This document shows positions 5,338 to 5,717 of a stretch of 5,717 nucleotides of DNA, piece after piece. The notes beneath the pieces were generated by a model. That model was not told the origin of the DNA, did not search any database, and saw only the letters and a list, made by a program, of their open reading frames with translations. The DNA lies in NCBI GenBank assembly GCA_948946035.1, contig CARBKU010000093.1, positions 1-5,717 of the forward strand. The letters are read 5' to 3'. Within the stretch, counting starts at the first letter, position 1. Each line of letters begins with the position of its first letter. The DNA is from an uncultured Clostridia bacterium (GTDB taxonomy: Bacteria > Bacillota > Clostridia > TANB77 > CAG-508). Both the position numbers and the translations under genes were made by a program.

Positions 5338-5409
5338 CTACCGTGTTATTTTTACCATTGGTGCTCCATCTATACTTGTTAATGAATCATCCACATCATA
5401 GCCCTTTGC
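5338..5409 (-). other. protein-like continuation after an in-frame TAA
   Basis: Directly after the TAA that ends the upstream small gene, the same frame continues for 23 codons (AKGYDVDDSLTSIDGAPMV, then KITR) to a TAG at 5338-5340. The segment begins with AAGGGCTATGATGTGG-type coding sequence of the same GC-richer composition. It reads as the natural C-terminus of the upstream protein (KKEL-x-AKGYDVDDSL). A CAA-to-TAA, GAA-to-TAA or AAA-to-TAA change would explain the stop. Confidence 0.6.
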
Positions 5410-5658
5410 TTATAATTCTTTCTTAAGTTTTTCTGTGACTACTGTGTTAAAAAAACACTTCTGTCTCGCCCCAGACTGTTTTACATCTTTTAACCATTTG
5501 ATAATGTCCTGCTTTTGCAACGTTTTTACTGTGGCCTCTTTCGCCACTTGTTCATCATCTGGAATCTCTTCCTCTGCTATTGCCTCTAACTCCTTTTTTG
5601 CATCCTTAAAAAAGAAGCAAAAGAAGCCTTCCAAAAAGTTATACCATGATTTTTTCAT
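5410..5658 (-). CDS. hypothetical small protein, probably truncated by a nonsense codon
   Basis: I do not recognise this 82-residue product. It has a hydrophobic aromatic N-terminus (WYNFLEGFFCFFF, residues 5-17), too short and interrupted for a sure membrane anchor, then an acidic segment (AIAEEEIPDDEQVAKEA, 27-43) and a basic/helical part (DIIKWLKDVKQSGARQK, about 51-67). The ATG at 5656-5658 has a textbook AGGAGGT seven bases upstream, so translation initiation is well supported. GC content is about 40-45% in two sampled stretches (5461-5580), against 28% at 4141-4200, which hints at separate ancestry. The frame continues past its TAA for 23 plausible codons, so the ancestral protein was probably 106 residues. 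No promoter is clear: the TATACT at 5673-5678 touches the ribosome binding site and is too close to serve. The gene may belong to a transcript entering from the right. Confidence 0.6.
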   Translation of the reverse strand: MKKSWYNFLEGFFCFFFKDAKKELEAIAEEEIPDDEQVAKEATVKTLQKQDIIKWLKDVKQSGARQKCFFNTVVTEKLKKEL

Positions 5659-5680
5659 ATTGTTTACCTCCTAGTATAAT

Positions 5681-5708
5681 AATGTTAAGTCAGAAATGAC
5701 TCGACATT
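5681..5708. repeat. imperfect inverted repeat with GAAA loop
   Basis: AATGTTAAGTCA (5681-5692) and TGACTCGACATT (5697-5708) pair over 12 positions with one G-U and one mismatch around a GAAA tetraloop. It lies eight bases upstream of the small gene's ribosome binding site. On the plus strand a T-rich tail follows (ATTTTATTT) at the window edge, but no plus-strand gene precedes it. It could be a leader structure for the small gene, an operator, or the terminator of something outside the window. Confidence 0.5.
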
Positions 5709-5717
5709 ATTTTATTT

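Noticed and set aside
5435..5674. Plus-strand frame opposite the 82-residue gene
   Set aside because: The minus-strand frame has an AGGAGGT at ideal spacing; this one has no such signal.
1..5717. CRISPR array, insertion sequence or toxin-antitoxin pair
   Set aside because: I see no regularly spaced repeats, no transposase and no paired small toxin-antitoxin genes. The repeats present are single inverted repeats or one 12-bp coding repeat.

Overview
The window is AT-rich throughout and reads like a low-GC Gram-positive (Firmicutes), most probably a Clostridia-class anaerobe. The signs are strong GGAGG-type ribosome binding sites, sigma-A type promoters, a class B sortase with an LPXTG-like substrate, a BspA-type leucine-rich-repeat surface protein, and a dehydrogenase of the 2,4-diaminopentanoate dehydrogenase type. 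Genus cannot be fixed from the sequence.

Positions 1-412 hold no convincing gene. Positions 413-2632 (minus strand) carry a surface-protein module: a leucine-rich-repeat wall protein with a TPKTG sorting signal, followed by a class B sortase that could attach it. The wall-protein frame stays open to 2632 but has no ATG, GTG or TTG in its first 87 codons, and its LRR homology runs to the very edge, so its 5' part has been lost. Directly against that edge, on the plus strand, lies a wrecked tyrosine integrase (2651-3157). It has its start codon but no ribosome binding site, an internal deletion that removes the middle of the protein, an in-frame stop and two frameshifts. Its C-terminal end points at the 3' end of a tRNA-Met gene (3347-3423, minus). 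This arrangement is typical of an integrative element that entered at a tRNA and then decayed. I read the region as a degraded element whose deletion breakpoint lies at about 2627-2650.

Positions 3347-5128 look like ordinary chromosome on the minus strand: a solitary dehydrogenase gene (3997-5073) with its own promoter; a 114-residue charged protein of unknown function (3515-3859) with its own promoter and a strong terminator; and the tRNA with a consensus promoter. The 114-residue gene has an unusual leader: a 7-bp hairpin lies between a strong Shine-Dalgarno sequence and the ATG.

Positions 5129-5717 are different again. They contain palindromes and a small minus-strand gene (5410-5658) of visibly higher GC (about 40-45% in two 60-base samples, against 28% in one sample of the dehydrogenase gene). 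Its frame continues past a TAA for 23 more protein-like codons, which suggests a nonsense mutation in a formerly 106-residue protein. I see no intact new defence or mobile system. The items most worth checking are the sortase-substrate pair, the breakpoint, the structured leader and the interrupted small gene.
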